DNA of 64,000 bases, from the NCBI GenBank assembly GCA_900466875.1, contig UBNQ01000010.1:21733-85732 (forward strand), written 5' to 3'. A program made the translations under genes and the position numbers. Shown in pieces: positions 44,777 to 55,004 of this stretch. The DNA comes from Hyphomicrobiales bacterium (GTDB lineage Bacteria; Pseudomonadota; Alphaproteobacteria; Rhizobiales; Rhizobiaceae). The notes under the pieces were generated by a model. It worked only from the letters and a program-made list of their open reading frames with translations, was not told where the DNA came from and made no database searches. Each line of letters begins with the position of its first letter. Positions within the stretch are counted from its first letter, which is position 1.

Positions 44777-45327
44777 ATGAAGCCATGGTCAGGCGCGTCC
44801 ATATCATCCAGGGGGAGTACAAGGTCATCGGCGACCCTGACGTCGTCCTGTCGACGATATTGGGATCGTGCGTGGCTGCGTGTCTGCGTGATCCTGTCGC
44901 CGGTGTCGGCGGCATGAACCACTTCCTGTTGCCGGGCTCGGGCGGGGCCATGGCATCGGGAGGTGACGCGACACGCTATGGTGTGCATCTGATGGAACTG
45001 CTGATCAACGGCCTCCTCAAGAAGGGCGCGCGGCGTGACCGGCTTGAGGCGAAGGTCTTCGGCGGCGCCAAGACAATCGCAAGCTTCTCGAATGTCGGCG
45101 AACAGAATGCGGCCTTCGCAATGCAGTTTCTGAGAGACGAAGGCATTCAGGTCGTTGGTTCTTCGACAGGCGGCGAACACGGCCGAAAGCTTGAATACTG
45201 GCCCGTTCACGGACGTGCCAGACAATATCCGCTGACCGGCGCGGAAACGCAACGAACAGTCGCGCTCGAACAGCGTCCTGTCCGTACGCCGCCCAAACCA
45301 GTCGACAACGCCATCGAATTTTTCTGA
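44773..45327 (+). CDS. cheD: Chemoreceptor glutamine deamidase CheD
   Basis: A 184-residue CheD with catalytic Cys and His visible in [16 protein letters not shown] and [10 protein letters not shown], plus the conserved [20 protein letters not shown] block. It deamidates receptor glutamines and tunes adaptation. Translationally coupled to cheY2. Confidence 0.96.
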   Translation: MNEAMVRRVHIIQGEYKVIGDPDVVLSTILGSCVAACLRDPVAGVGGMNHFLLPGSGGAMASGGDATRYGVHLMELLINGLLKKGARRDRLEAKVFGGAKTIASFSNVGEQNAAFAMQFLRDEGIQVVGSSTGGEHGRKLEYWPVHGRARQYPLTGAETQRTVALEQRPVRTPPKPVDNAIEFF

Positions 45328-45352
45328 TTGTCTCCTCAATTCATATCTTGGA

Positions 45353-45748
45353 ATGGCTATGAACGACATTGTTACGCCGACGACCTCTGCCCCGGAGGAG
45401 GCCCTGCCGGATGTTTTGATGCGGCTGGTTTCCGAATTGCATGACGTCGCCTATCTGATCGAGCGGGTGGAGCCGCAGATTCTTGAGGTGGGCGGGGAGA
45501 ATGTCCTGCAGTCGCCCGACACGATCAAGATCTTGCAGGGCATCGATCTTGCCGTGCAAAAGACGCGCGGTCTGGCTGAATTCATCGACACCATCACCGG
45601 CTCCATTCCCAATGAATGGAAAGTGGACGTTTCCACGGCGCTCAGCCTCGTCAAGCTTGCCGACATGCAGCGGTCGCTGGCCAGCGGTTTGCGCCATGGC
45701 CATTCGCAGCCGCTCACCAAGGCTGCCGGCGATTTCGATTTCTTCTAG
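45353..45748 (+). CDS. cheT: Chemotaxis protein CheT, CheZ-like signature
   Basis: A 131-residue acidic helical protein, last in the che operon as cheT is in S. meliloti. A D-x-x-x-Q motif (D65, Q69 in IDLAVQKTRGLAEFI) sits on a predicted helix, as in CheZ-type phosphatases of CheY-P. The first 20 residues are flexible and the C-terminus is FDFF, a short tail similar to regulator-binding peptides. The gene name rests on position and length; the phosphatase role is an inference from the motif. Start ATG 45353; 25 bases after cheD. Confidence 0.8.
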   Translation: MAMNDIVTPTTSAPEEALPDVLMRLVSELHDVAYLIERVEPQILEVGGENVLQSPDTIKILQGIDLAVQKTRGLAEFIDTITGSIPNEWKVDVSTALSLVKLADMQRSLASGLRHGHSQPLTKAAGDFDFF

Positions 45749-45884
45749 TCCATAAAGAGCGGTTCGCGAACTCTCGCGCCTGCGCCCCACATTCCAGATC
45801 GCGGAAATGTTCGCACAAGCTTCGCCTCTTAGGGTGCGGCTTGAGCAGTAGCTCTATAACCGTGTTCGGCGATGTGGGAACAGA

Positions 45885-47558
45885 ATGAATCTGTTAGCTC
45901 AATTTTCACAAATTCCTAGAAATCTGGCGTCTCTCGGCCAGACAAAACTTATTGCTCTGGCTGCTGCAGGTGCGATCTCTATCGCGATCGTTATTGCCGC
46001 TGCGATGTTTGTTAATAAGCCTGCCTACGAGACGCTCTATGTGAACCTTGAGTCTAGCGATCTCAATCAGGTCAGCATGGCGCTTGCCGAAGCCAATATG
46101 GCGTTCGAAGTCGGTGCCGACGGCAAGAGCATTCAGGTTCCGGTCGGCAATACCAGCAAAGCACGGTTGATGCTGGCGGAACGTGGACTTCCGAACAGCT
46201 CAAACGCCGGTTATGAACTTTTCGACAATGTAGGCTCACTCGGCCTTACCTCCTTCATGCAGGAAGTGACACGCGTTCGCGCGCTCGAGGGCGAAATATC
46301 CCGCTCGATCCAGTCGATCAGCGGCGTTTCCGCAGCCCGCGTTCACATCGTCATGCCCGATGTCGGAAATTTCCGCCGCGCGCAGCAGAAGCCGACGGCC
46401 TCGGTGATGATCCGCGCCGGATCGTCGACGGGCCGCAAGGCCGCATCTTCGATTCGTCACCTCGTGGCTTCGGCCGTTCCGGGACTTGATGTCGAAGACG
46501 TCACGATTCTTGATTCCACCGGCCAGCTGCTCGCCTCCGGCGACGACGGAGGCAACAACCAGCTCAGCCGTTCGCTTGGCATCGTCCAGTCCGTTCAGTC
46601 GGAAATCGAAACCAATATCGACAAGGCTCTTGCGCCGTTCCTCGGCATGGACAACTTCCGCTCCAGCGTTACGGCCGCGTTGAATACCGACAGCCAGCAG
46701 ACGCAGGAGACCGTCTACGATCCGAACTCGCGCGTCGAGCGCTCCGTTCGTGCGACCCGGGAAAACGCACAGTCGCAGCAGTCGGCCGACGACAACGCGG
46801 CAACCGTCGAGCAGAACGTGCCCCAGGCTGCGCCCGAACAGGGCGGCAATAACGGTCCGAAGTCGTCCGATCAGTCCGACAAGCGCGAAGAACAGACCAA
46901 TTACGAGATCAACCAGAAGACCATCGCCACGACCCGCAACAGCTATCTGATCGAAAAGGTCTCCATCGCTGTTGTCGTCAACAGGGGCCGCATCGCCCAG
47001 ATGGTCGGTGAACCCGCAGACCAGGCCAAGATCGATGCCTATCTCGCCGAGATGCAGAAGATCGTCAGCTCTGCCGCAGGCATCAGCTCCGATCGCGGCG
47101 ACGTCGTCACCCTCACGGCAATGGACTTCCTCGAAACCCAGTTGCTCGACGAAGCCGCCAGCGGTCCGAGTGTTACGGAAGTGCTCACCCGCAATCTCGG
47201 TGGCATCATCAACTCGCTGGCCTTCCTCGGCGTCGCCTTCCTGGTCATCTGGCTCGGCCTGCGTCCCCTGGTCCGCACGGTTGCCGGCAACAATGCATCG
47301 GGTGAGACGGTTGGCGAAGGTGCCGGACTGGAACTGCCCGACTTCTCCCCGGCCGGCGGCAGCCCCGCCCTCATGGACGGTTTCGGTGCGGACTTCGGCT
47401 TCGACAGTTCGGGCGACCTCATGGGCGACGACGACGGCGACGGCTTCAACCGCCGCGTCAAGGAAGGCCCGGAAAAGCGTCTCGCGCGCATGGTCGAGAT
47501 TTCCGAGGAGCGCGCCGCGAAAATCCTCCGCAAGTGGGCTTTTGAAAAGGCCGCCTAA
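45885..47558 (+). CDS. fliF: Flagellar MS-ring protein FliF
   Basis: A 557-residue membrane protein with two transmembrane helices (about 24-45 and 435-455) flanking the periplasmic ring-building motifs (SNAGYELFDNVGSLGLTSFM, RALEGEISRSIQSISGVSAA). The C-terminal cytoplasmic tail (RRVKEGPEKRLARMVEISEE, then RAAKILRKW) binds FliG. It is the base on which the flagellum is built. A 136-base spacer after cheT holds a GTTCGCGAAC palindrome (45762-45771) and presumably its own promoter; an intrinsic terminator follows the stop. Confidence 0.96.
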   Translation: MNLLAQFSQIPRNLASLGQTKLIALAAAGAISIAIVIAAAMFVNKPAYETLYVNLESSDLNQVSMALAEANMAFEVGADGKSIQVPVGNTSKARLMLAERGLPNSSNAGYELFDNVGSLGLTSFMQEVTRVRALEGEISRSIQSISGVSAARVHIVMPDVGNFRRAQQKPTASVMIRAGSSTGRKAASSIRHLVASAVPGLDVEDVTILDSTGQLLASGDDGGNNQLSRSLGIVQSVQSEIETNIDKALAPFLGMDNFRSSVTAALNTDSQQTQETVYDPNSRVERSVRATRENAQSQQSADDNAATVEQNVPQAAPEQGGNNGPKSSDQSDKREEQTNYEINQKTIATTRNSYLIEKVSIAVVVNRGRIAQMVGEPADQAKIDAYLAEMQKIVSSAAGISSDRGDVVTLTAMDFLETQLLDEAASGPSVTEVLTRNLGGIINSLAFLGVAFLVIWLGLRPLVRTVAGNNASGETVGEGAGLELPDFSPAGGSPALMDGFGADFGFDSSGDLMGDDDGDGFNRRVKEGPEKRLARMVEISEERAAKILRKWAFEKAA

Positions 47559-47585
47559 GGCGAAATCACGGAAATATGAAGAACA

Positions 47586-47614
47586 GGGTCGGACGAAAGT
47601 CCGGCCCTTTTTTT
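47586..47614 (+). terminator. Intrinsic terminator after fliF
   Basis: A 9-base stem (GGGTCGGAC with GTCCGGCCC, one G-U pair) with GAAA loop is followed by seven T residues, 28 bases after the fliF stop. It separates fliF from visN transcription. Confidence 0.92.
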
Positions 47615-47853
47615 CGTCAATTGGAACGAATTCGGCTGCGTCACTTTAATACGGGATGTGACACTCGCGCAGCATCTGGGGATATTCGAGCAGCGCATGA
47701 TGGTATTTGCGCGGGCTTCTCTTACACTGAGGCTGATTCGTCGGCGGTTTCGAGGCTCCCAAGCAAGGGGTGCAGCAGGTGTCGGTAACACAGGAACTCG
47801 GATAGGCTTCTTCGAGCGAGGTCTTAAATCGACGCAGCAGGAGCAGATAACGA

Positions 47854-48591
47854 ATGGAGTTATCGGGCATGGATGTTTCGGGGCAAGGGCGCGCTCTTCA
47901 AGGGGTCGATCACGATCGGATCATGTCCCGCGAAGAGCTGGTCCGCAGCCTTTCCGCCCTGACCGGCTCGGAAAATCTGCAGGTCATCATGCGATTGCTG
48001 GCAGATCATGCCGGCGCGTCGCATTTCCTCCTGGCTCGCTACGACCTCATCCAGGAACAGGGGCTAGACTTCATCGTCACCTCGAACTGGCCGTTCGATA
48101 TCGTCCGGCGGCTTGGTTCCGAACTGGCCAGCGCCTATTCGCGGTCGACGGAACTCGAAAAATGTTTTTCGGTTCTGACCCCAGGCTTTGCGCTTCTGCC
48201 GGAAGAAGTTGTCCTGCCGGACAAATTGAGCCGCCAGTATTGTACTTTGACCTTTTCCGTCGGCCGGACGCGTTTTTCGCTGATGTTGCTGTTCGTCGAA
48301 GGCACCATCCTGTCCCAGGAGCATTTGAGGGAAGTCGGGCTTCTTGCCGCATATGGGGCAAGTTTCGTGGAAAGCGTGGAATCGCGCACCGAGCGGGATT
48401 TCGAGTTGACCGAACGGGAACTCGAATGCCTCTTCTGGATCGCGGAGGGCAAGACCAGCGACGAGATCGCGGTGATCCTCGGCATCTCGCGCAATACGAT
48501 CAACAACTACATCACCAGCGTGATGCGCAAAACTGCGACCAAGACCCGCTCAGAGGCGATTGCCTACGCGGTTCGCAACAATCTGGTATAG
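47854..48591 (+). CDS. visN: LuxR-family motility master regulator VisN
   Basis: A 245-residue protein with an N-terminal ligand/dimerisation domain (about 20-165) and a C-terminal LuxR-type helix-turn-helix (FELTERELECLFWIAEGKTS, GISRNTINNYITSVM). VisN works with VisR as a heterodimer that activates rem and thereby flagellar and chemotaxis genes in S. meliloti and Agrobacterium. CAGGAGC lies upstream of the ATG. It follows fliF and its terminator, so it likely has its own promoter in the 240-base spacer. Confidence 0.93.
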   Translation: MELSGMDVSGQGRALQGVDHDRIMSREELVRSLSALTGSENLQVIMRLLADHAGASHFLLARYDLIQEQGLDFIVTSNWPFDIVRRLGSELASAYSRSTELEKCFSVLTPGFALLPEEVVLPDKLSRQYCTLTFSVGRTRFSLMLLFVEGTILSQEHLREVGLLAAYGASFVESVESRTERDFELTERELECLFWIAEGKTSDEIAVILGISRNTINNYITSVMRKTATKTRSEAIAYAVRNNLV

Positions 48592-48603
48592 GGCGGCAAC
48601 GGA

Positions 48604-49350
48604 ATGGGTTACTCGCGAGGCGGCACAGCGGAAGGAGCGGGCAGCGCTCAATACCTTCGCTTGCAGCGTGGATCGAGCAGATCGGATATCTTTCCGAAAC
48701 TGGTCGCCATGCAGAAAGCCCTAAAGGCGCGTAACTTTGCTGTCTTCCGCATCGCCGGTGCCGGGCTTCCGAACAAGCGCAAGCTGGTGTGCGAACTCGA
48801 TAACTGGGGCGCCGACACGACCGAGATCAGCAGTCGTCTGCTCGCCGAATTCGAGGAAACGCTGCTCGATCACGTGGAGATGTCGCTGCTTCCACTCGTC
48901 TGGAGCGGTGCCCGACCCGGCGCCACGCTGGATGCGGGAGAGTTTTCACCTTTGGTTCGGCGGCTTGAGACGGCTGCCTTGTCGTTCTCGGGTGTTGTTT
49001 TTCCCGTGCGTCTGGGGGCGCTCGGCAACGGCTATGTCGCGTTCTTCGCCGACCAGCTTGCCCTCACGGCGGGCGCAGTGATCGACCAGCATGTGGAAAG
49101 CTGTCAGATCATGATGGATCTGCTGGCGTTGGACGAGCGGCGCAGTGTTCCGGCCGAATCGCTGAGCGAGCGTGAGATTGCCTGCCTGCAGCTGGCAGGG
49201 GATGGCCGGATCAGTGAAGAGATCGCCGAAAAGCTCGGTCTTTCCGTCCATACCGTCAATGCCTATCTGGGCTCCGCGACGATCAAGCTCGACTCGGTCA
49301 ACAGGATCCAGGCGATCGCAAAGGCGATCAGGCTCGGTTACATCACCTGA
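48604..49350 (+). CDS. visR: LuxR-family motility master regulator VisR
   Basis: A 248-residue partner of VisN. N-terminal sensory domain (about 25-165) and C-terminal helix-turn-helix (SLSEREIACLQLAGDGRISE, KLGLSVHTVNAYLGSAT). It starts 12 bases after visN, so the two are made together. It converges on flhB with a 13-base gap. Confidence 0.93.
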   Translation: MGYSRGGTAEGAGSAQYLRLQRGSSRSDIFPKLVAMQKALKARNFAVFRIAGAGLPNKRKLVCELDNWGADTTEISSRLLAEFEETLLDHVEMSLLPLVWSGARPGATLDAGEFSPLVRRLETAALSFSGVVFPVRLGALGNGYVAFFADQLALTAGAVIDQHVESCQIMMDLLALDERRSVPAESLSEREIACLQLAGDGRISEEIAEKLGLSVHTVNAYLGSATIKLDSVNRIQAIAKAIRLGYIT

Positions 49351-49363
49351 GTTTTTAGAGCCG

Positions 49364-50440
49364 TCAGCGCCGGCCGCGTTTTGCTCTCGCCGCATAGACG
49401 CGATGGATCAGTTCCGCCACGGCCTTGTAAAAGGGCGGGGGTATGACGCCTTCGACGGTCACCTGCGCAAACATCGAACGCGCAAGCGGCGGATCCTCGA
49501 ATATGGGGATGTTATGCTGCTGCGCCACCTCGCGGATTTTCAGGGCGACCAGATCCTGGCCCTTGGCGACCACGATCGGTGCTTCGCTTTCACCCTGGGC
49601 GTAGCGCAGCGCCACGGCATAATGGGTCGGGTTGGTGATGACGAGCGTGGCGCGGGGAACGTTGGCCATCATGCGCCGCCTTGCACGGTCACGGCCGATC
49701 GACCGGATGCGGGCCTTGATGATCGGGTCGCCCTGCGACTGCTTGAACTCGTCCTTCACTTCCTGCTTGGTCATTCGCATGTTCGAATACCAGTGATGCC
49801 GCGTCCATATATAGTCGACGACGGCAAGAATGCCGGTGGCGAAGAGGATGATGATCATGATCTTCTTCATCACGACCATCATCTCGACGAGCATGACCTG
49901 CGGGTCGGAGAAAAGCGCGTCAAGCGACCGGAAATAGTCGGCTCTCAGCACGATCACCATCACCACCGAGACGACAATGATCTTGAACATCGATTTGCCG
50001 AACTCGACCAGTCCCGCGACGCTGAAAAGACGCTTCCACCCCTGCACCGGCGAGATCCGGTTATATTGGGGCGTGATGCGCTTCAGCACGAATTCCGGCA
50101 TGTTCTGCGCAAAGTTGGAGCCCAGTCCGAAGAGCACGAAGAGAACGGCGACCGGCAGCAGCATCGCACTGGCATCCCAGGCCAGCCGAACGGAGAGCGA
50201 GACGAGGTCGTTGGCGGTCTGAAGACGCCATTGGTCGGGCTGTTCCAGAATATCGCGCAATGTTTCCGCCAGTCGAGCGGCACCGGTTGGCAGGAAGAAG
50301 ACCAGATAGATATAGAAGGCGAGCGACGTGGCGAAGATTGGGATTTCTCGTGACGAGGGCGTATTGCCCTCCGCCATCGCGTCCTGAATCTTTTTCTCTG
50401 TCGGGTCTTCTGTTTTACTGTCCTTGTCCTCGTCGGACAC
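49364..50440 (-). CDS. flhB: Flagellar export apparatus protein FlhB
   Basis: A 358-residue membrane protein: four transmembrane helices (about 30-210) and a cytoplasmic autocleaved domain with the NPTH motif ([20 protein letters not shown]). FlhB switches export specificity from rod/hook to filament subunits. It is the last gene of the leftward flagellar block, 269 bases after fliG, so it may have an additional promoter. Confidence 0.97.
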   Translation of the reverse strand: MSDEDKDSKTEDPTEKKIQDAMAEGNTPSSREIPIFATSLAFYIYLVFFLPTGAARLAETLRDILEQPDQWRLQTANDLVSLSVRLAWDASAMLLPVAVLFVLFGLGSNFAQNMPEFVLKRITPQYNRISPVQGWKRLFSVAGLVEFGKSMFKIIVVSVVMVIVLRADYFRSLDALFSDPQVMLVEMMVVMKKIMIIILFATGILAVVDYIWTRHHWYSNMRMTKQEVKDEFKQSQGDPIIKARIRSIGRDRARRRMMANVPRATLVITNPTHYAVALRYAQGESEAPIVVAKGQDLVALKIREVAQQHNIPIFEDPPLARSMFAQVTVEGVIPPPFYKAVAELIHRVYAARAKRGRR

Positions 50441-50708
50441 GAGCGCCTTCCTGACGGCCCTGGAGCAGACCCCGCAAACTACACGCGTCTCCCGTTGTCT
50501 CTATGGAAACGGGCACGCTGTAGAACCTAGAAACGATATATCCATCCGATGGCCGAGGCTTCCGGATCGATGCACAAGCTGGCATTGGACATTATGCGTG
50601 GGATCGAATGGGGGCAATCGCCGGCCCCGACGGTATCGCGGTTATCAACAGCGACCGATACGGCGCCGCGCGCCGAATGTGGCGCGCGGAATTTTTGGGC
50701 ACGGCCGG

Positions 50709-51770
50709 TTAGGCCGCCGCACCCTCTGCCTCTGCCTCTGCCGGAGCCTGGGCTTCGGGATCCTTGAGGATGATCTGGCCCGAGCTGGCGAGACGCAGCG
50801 CTTCCTGTGCGATGGCGCGGCGCGCGATCGCGATTTCGCGCGGGTTCGTGCCGGGCATCTCGACCTGAAGGTCCGATTCGATCATGCGGCGCGAACGCGG
50901 GCTGATCGACGACAGGACGCTTTCGCGCAGCTGTGCCGAGGACGTTCTCAGAGCCATCGTCAGCACTTCGCCGGAGATGTCGTTCAACAGCAGCACGCGG
51001 CTGCGCTGCGGCATGAGGAGAATGTCTTCGAACAGGAAGATCTTCGGACGAACCTTGGCGACGGCGTCCTGGCTGATCTCCTCGAGCGAGTTGAGCAGCG
51101 TATCGACGTCGGGCTTGGTCAGTTCGTTCATCAGTTCTGCGACCTTCATCGGGCCGACGGAGTTCTTCTCGCGCTCGATCTCGTTGATCAGGTCCACGAC
51201 CTTGTTCTCGATGATCTGGGCGGCCTTCGGATTGACGTTCTTCAGGTTGACCGTACGGTTCATGATGTCGGCGCGCTGGCCGTCGGGCAGCTTCAGCAGC
51301 ACCTTGGCACCGAAGACGGATGGCAGCATCGAAAGAATGTAGGCCACTGTCTGCGGATGTTCGCGCATCAGGAAGGTTGCGATGAAATCCGGATCGGCTT
51401 CCTGAAGCCGGTCCCAGATGGATTCTTCGTAAGACTGGAAAGCCATGCGGCGTCCAAGAAGACTGTCGACCTCTTCCGGGGTCAGGCCTGCTTCGAGAAT
51501 GCTTTCGATGACCTTGGCGTTGTCCATGAGGCCTGCACCTTCGGTGAACAGGTCTTCGAACTCGTTGACGAGCTGTGCAAGTTCATTCGGCGGGATGGTG
51601 CGCAGGGTCTGCGCTGCGGCGATGATCGCCTGCAGTTCCGCCTGGGTGAAAAACTTGAGCAGCTTTCCGGCGACATTCTTTCCCATGGCGAGCAGCACCG
51701 CAGCCGCCTTTTCCGCCTGGGAAAGAGGTTTGTCTGTCAATGCCCCGCCGAAGTCTTCAAAGTCCATCAT
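50709..51770 (-). CDS. fliG: Flagellar motor switch protein FliG
   Basis: A 353-residue rotor protein. FliGN, FliGM with EHPQTVAYILSMLP, and FliGC with ILLMPQRSRVLLLNDISGEV and TSSAQLRESVLSSISPRSRR are visible. FliGC carries charged residues that interact with MotA. A Glu/Ala-rich tail ends the protein. The start could be 51770 or 51767. It follows fliN by 32 bases. Confidence 0.97.
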   Translation of the reverse strand: MMDFEDFGGALTDKPLSQAEKAAAVLLAMGKNVAGKLLKFFTQAELQAIIAAAQTLRTIPPNELAQLVNEFEDLFTEGAGLMDNAKVIESILEAGLTPEEVDSLLGRRMAFQSYEESIWDRLQEADPDFIATFLMREHPQTVAYILSMLPSVFGAKVLLKLPDGQRADIMNRTVNLKNVNPKAAQIIENKVVDLINEIEREKNSVGPMKVAELMNELTKPDVDTLLNSLEEISQDAVAKVRPKIFLFEDILLMPQRSRVLLLNDISGEVLTMALRTSSAQLRESVLSSISPRSRRMIESDLQVEMPGTNPREIAIARRAIAQEALRLASSGQIILKDPEAQAPAEAEAEGAAA

Positions 51771-51802
51771 GGTCTTTTTCCTCTTTGCTTCCGACTTCCT
51801 GA

Positions 51803-52399
51803 TCAGGAAGCCTTGGAGCTCATGACTTCAATGAGCTTCACGCCGAAGCGAGTATCGTCGTCCTCGAGAACCGTGATCTCACCTCGGGCAATGCGGCGCC
51901 CGTTGACGGTGATATCGACCGGTTCGCCGATCTTCTTGTCGAGCGCCACCACGGCGCCTTCCTGGAGGTTCATCAGATTCGAAACCGAAATGCGACTGGT
52001 TCCGAGCACGACATGCACATCGATGGGGATATCCATGATGAGGTCGAGGTTGCTGTTCAGTCCCGAGCCTGCAGTCTGTCTCGTCTCGGATGAGGCGAGG
52101 CCGAAATCGTTGCTCGAGCCATAGTCGCTCGATGCGCCGAAATCATTGCCGCCTCCGAAATCGCCGGCTGTGCCGAAGTCGCTGGTGGTTGCGACGTCGC
52201 CGAATGCCGGCAGTTCGGAAGCCGTTTCGTCGCCGCCCGGAAAGTCGAAGCCGAAACTGTCGTCAGCCGCCGGCGCCGTGCCGTCGGCATCGTGTTTCAT
52301 CACGCCGCGGAGTTCGTTGACTGCATTGTCGAAATCGAAATCCGAGTCTGAGGGGTTCAGTGCGTTTTCGTCCGTCGAAGCTGTTTTCTTTGTCGCCAT
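51803..52399 (-). CDS. fliN: Flagellar motor switch protein FliN
   Basis: A 198-residue FliN. The C-terminal SpoA domain (about 105-195: [40 protein letters not shown]) is canonical; the first 100 residues are acidic, Gly/Asp/Ser-rich with FDFD- and DFG-type repeats, long compared with enteric FliN but usual in Rhizobiales. It builds the lower C-ring with FliM. 70 bases after fliM. Confidence 0.95.
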   Translation of the reverse strand: MATKKTASTDENALNPSDSDFDFDNAVNELRGVMKHDADGTAPAADDSFGFDFPGGDETASELPAFGDVATTSDFGTAGDFGGGNDFGASSDYGSSNDFGLASSETRQTAGSGLNSNLDLIMDIPIDVHVVLGTSRISVSNLMNLQEGAVVALDKKIGEPVDITVNGRRIARGEITVLEDDDTRFGVKLIEVMSSKAS

Positions 52400-52469
52400 G
52401 AAAGTAGCATTCCCGTTCTAAATCAATCGACTACTGGTCTGTCGCCGCAAGGCCCAGAGGTCCTTCGCT

Positions 52470-53432
52470 CTAGCCGAGCAAATGTTTCAAAATGTCGTTT
52501 TCGTTGCTCACATTGTCCTTGACCCGGACCGTGTAATTCTCGCCGCTCCTGCCGAACTCGCAGTTGTACATTTCGCGACCATTGGCGCTGACATCCACGA
52601 TGATCTCTTCCTTGTCGCGGAAGGCGATCACGTCGCCGGCAACCAGCTTGGAAATCGTCTCGAGCGTCAGGGATTCGAGCGGGATCTTGGCTTCCAGCGT
52701 CACGCGCGACTGGCGGACCTGTTCGGACATGTGATCCGACCAGGCTTCCTGTTCGCGGGAAAAATCGCCCTTCGCCTTCGGCAGGGATATCGTCGTCTTC
52801 AGCAGATATTTCTGCGGAACGACGAGGAAGAATTCGGATGCGACCTTGCCGAGTTTCAGTTCCACGCGGATCGACATGGCAAAAGGATCGCTGTCCTCTT
52901 CTTCCAGCACCGGCCGGGCGTCGGCATTGTGAGGCTTTTCGATCGTCACCTCGAAGCCGCCGGGGGCGTTCACGCCGGAGCGCAGCACCTGGGCTATCTT
53001 GTCGAAGATCACCATCGAGAGATCGAGCTCGATCTGTGACAGCGCCCGCCGCGGCGGCTGGAAAATCGAGTCGGACGTCGCGCCGAGCATGTTTTCCATG
53101 AGCGTGATGACGAAGGCATTGCCGCAGGCGATGACGAATTTCGGGCACCAGTTGCGCAAGGTCGCGTCGGCCAGCACGACATTGTCGCCCAGCTTGCCGA
53201 TGAGTTCGCTCATCGGGCCGGACTTGTAACCGTCGAAGCTCACCTCGACGGCCAGCCCGAGCTCGCTCTGCAGCACGTCCGGCAGGAAGCTCTGATAGAG
53301 GGCGCCGAAGTCCTGGGCGAAGCGCTCCAGTGTCTTCTGGTCGCCGAGCGAGCCCGTCAGGCGGGCGAGTAGGGCCCGCTCCATGGCGGGCCGTGCTTGC
53401 GAGGCTTGATTGCTTCTGTTCATTGTCGTCAT
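52470..53432 (-). CDS. fliM: Flagellar motor switch protein FliM
   Basis: A 320-residue FliM: a middle CheC-like domain (about 45-220) and a C-terminal SpoA domain ([40 protein letters not shown]). The short N-terminus lacks a clear enteric-type CheY-binding motif, as in other Rhizobiales. The ATG overlaps the motA stop by 4 bases. Confidence 0.93.
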   Translation of the reverse strand: MTTMNRSNQASQARPAMERALLARLTGSLGDQKTLERFAQDFGALYQSFLPDVLQSELGLAVEVSFDGYKSGPMSELIGKLGDNVVLADATLRNWCPKFVIACGNAFVITLMENMLGATSDSIFQPPRRALSQIELDLSMVIFDKIAQVLRSGVNAPGGFEVTIEKPHNADARPVLEEEDSDPFAMSIRVELKLGKVASEFFLVVPQKYLLKTTISLPKAKGDFSREQEAWSDHMSEQVRQSRVTLEAKIPLESLTLETISKLVAGDVIAFRDKEEIIVDVSANGREMYNCEFGRSGENYTVRVKDNVSNENDILKHLLG

Positions 53433-54301
53433 GCCGCCTTCGTGTCGCCGCCGGGCTTCATCATTTCCTGTTCGACCGAGTCGATCGACGGACGGTCGGA
53501 AGAGGAGATGGTCTTGCGGCCATATTCAAGCGCTACCTGCGGGACCGAGCCGTTCATGTAGGCGAGCAGCGTCTGCTTGACGATGATGTAGAGCCGGTGC
53601 TGTTTGGTACGCACGATCTTGATTTGAGAAACGATCGGATTGCACAGGCAATAAGAAAGGAAGATGCCGAGCATCGTGCCGACGAGAGCTGCACCGATCA
53701 GGCCGCCCAGAACCTCGGGAGATTCGTTGATGTGGCTCATCGCCTTGATAACGCCGAGCACCGCGGCGATGATGCCGAGGGCCGGGAACGCGTCACCCAT
53801 CGACTGGATCGAATGATACGGCTTCATGCGGTCATGAAGGATCGTCTCGATCTCTTCGTCCATCAGCGCCTCGATCTCGTGGGAACGGGCATTGCCGATG
53901 ATGATGAGGCGCACGTAGTCACAGATGAAGGCGGTAAGTTCGGTGTCCTTCAGGACGGTCGGCGCCGACTGGAAGATCGGCGATTCCGCCGGATTGTCGA
54001 TATGCGCTTCGATCTCGTTGCGGGACTTGGTTCTCAGGTCGCGCATCAGCGAATAGAGCACGCCGAGTACTTCCAGATAGGCCCGTTCCTTTGGAACAGC
54101 GTTCTTGAAGATCTCGACGATCGCCTTGCCCGAATCCTTCAGCACCTTCATCGGGTTCGCCATGATGAAGCTGCCGATCCCGGCGCCGCCGATAACGACC
54201 AGCTCGAAGGGCTGCATGAGGAGAGCGACGTACCCGCCCATGGCCATGTAGCCGCCAATGATACAGCCGACCGTGATGACAAATCCGATAATAAGATTCA
54301 T
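53429..54301 (-). CDS. motA: Flagellar stator protein MotA
   Basis: A 290-residue membrane protein with four hydrophobic segments (about 3-25, 30-50, 170-190, 200-220) and the large cytoplasmic loop with [13 protein letters not shown] and [20 protein letters not shown]. It forms the proton channel with MotB. It lies after the unknown flagellar gene (127-base gap) and overlaps fliM. Confidence 0.96.
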   Translation of the reverse strand: MNLIIGFVITVGCIIGGYMAMGGYVALLMQPFELVVIGGAGIGSFIMANPMKVLKDSGKAIVEIFKNAVPKERAYLEVLGVLYSLMRDLRTKSRNEIEAHIDNPAESPIFQSAPTVLKDTELTAFICDYVRLIIIGNARSHEIEALMDEEIETILHDRMKPYHSIQSMGDAFPALGIIAAVLGVIKAMSHINESPEVLGGLIGAALVGTMLGIFLSYCLCNPIVSQIKIVRTKQHRLYIIVKQTLLAYMNGSVPQVALEYGRKTISSSDRPSIDSVEQEMMKPGGDTKAA

Positions 54302-54428
54302 TGTAAGCTCGTATCCAACGCTTGTCCTGGACTATACCGATAAGGCAGCTGCCTTGCGTGAGACTGTTGTAGGCTTCCCGAAATGTGCGCCCGAACGGTC
54401 GGGAGCGTGACCGGTGAAGCCTCGACGC

Positions 54429-55004
54429 CTATTCGCTGTAGATCTTGCCTGCCGACGTGACGATTTCCCACTTGCCATTGTGCTGCCGCAGGCCCGCAAG
54501 ACGCGAACTGTCCGGCAGCTTCGACCCGATCTGCACGAGGAAGATACCGCTTCCGTTTTCGATCAGGGCGCGGCCGTTGGCCACACGCAGCAGCTTGAAC
54601 TCCGCGCCGCCGGGAAATTCCTGGTTTTCGAAACCGCCTGCATCCGATCCGCCGCCCGATGGCGTTGCCGGTATCGCGGCCGTGGTCAGCCGGTCGGTTT
54701 CCAATTCGCGCAGGAGGGCACGCTCGGCCTCGTCCTGCTGCGGATCGCGCAAAGCGCCGATACCGGCTTCGCCGGCCGGACGGGCATGGCGAACGTCGCG
54801 AAGTCTTTCCCAGCCGGCCACGTTGACCCCGAACTTGTCCTGATTGAAGAACACGTACCAGGGGAAGGCGGCGCACAGCATGGAGAATCCGACCAGCGTG
54901 GCGATGAGCCAGCGGTCGATCGGCTTAGTTTCGGCCGCCGCCATCGCGGAGCTCTGCTTCCTGCCGGAATTGTTTCCACCGAAGAGCCTGATCTTCATGC
55001 TCAT
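54429..55004 (-). CDS. Conserved rhizobial flagellar-cluster protein (unknown function)
   Basis: A 191-residue protein with one N-terminal transmembrane helix (DRWLIATLVGFSMLCAAFPW, about 30-50) and a periplasmic domain ending in FLVQIGSKLPDSSRLAGLRQ and WEIVTSAGKIYSE. This position between fliI and motA matches S. meliloti orf38. It couples to fliI by ATGA overlap. Function unknown; its membrane topology fits a stator or basal-body accessory. Confidence 0.8.
   Translation of the reverse strand: MSMKIRLFGGNNSGRKQSSAMAAAETKPIDRWLIATLVGFSMLCAAFPWYVFFNQDKFGVNVAGWERLRDVRHARPAGEAGIGALRDPQQDEAERALLRELETDRLTTAAIPATPSGGGSDAGGFENQEFPGGAEFKLLRVANGRALIENGSGIFLVQIGSKLPDSSRLAGLRQHNGKWEIVTSAGKIYSE

Noticed and set aside
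47658-48734. 358-codon frame overlapping visN
   Set aside because: VisN in another frame has its LuxR helix-turn-helix and ribosome site; this frame is Arg/Gly-rich noise.
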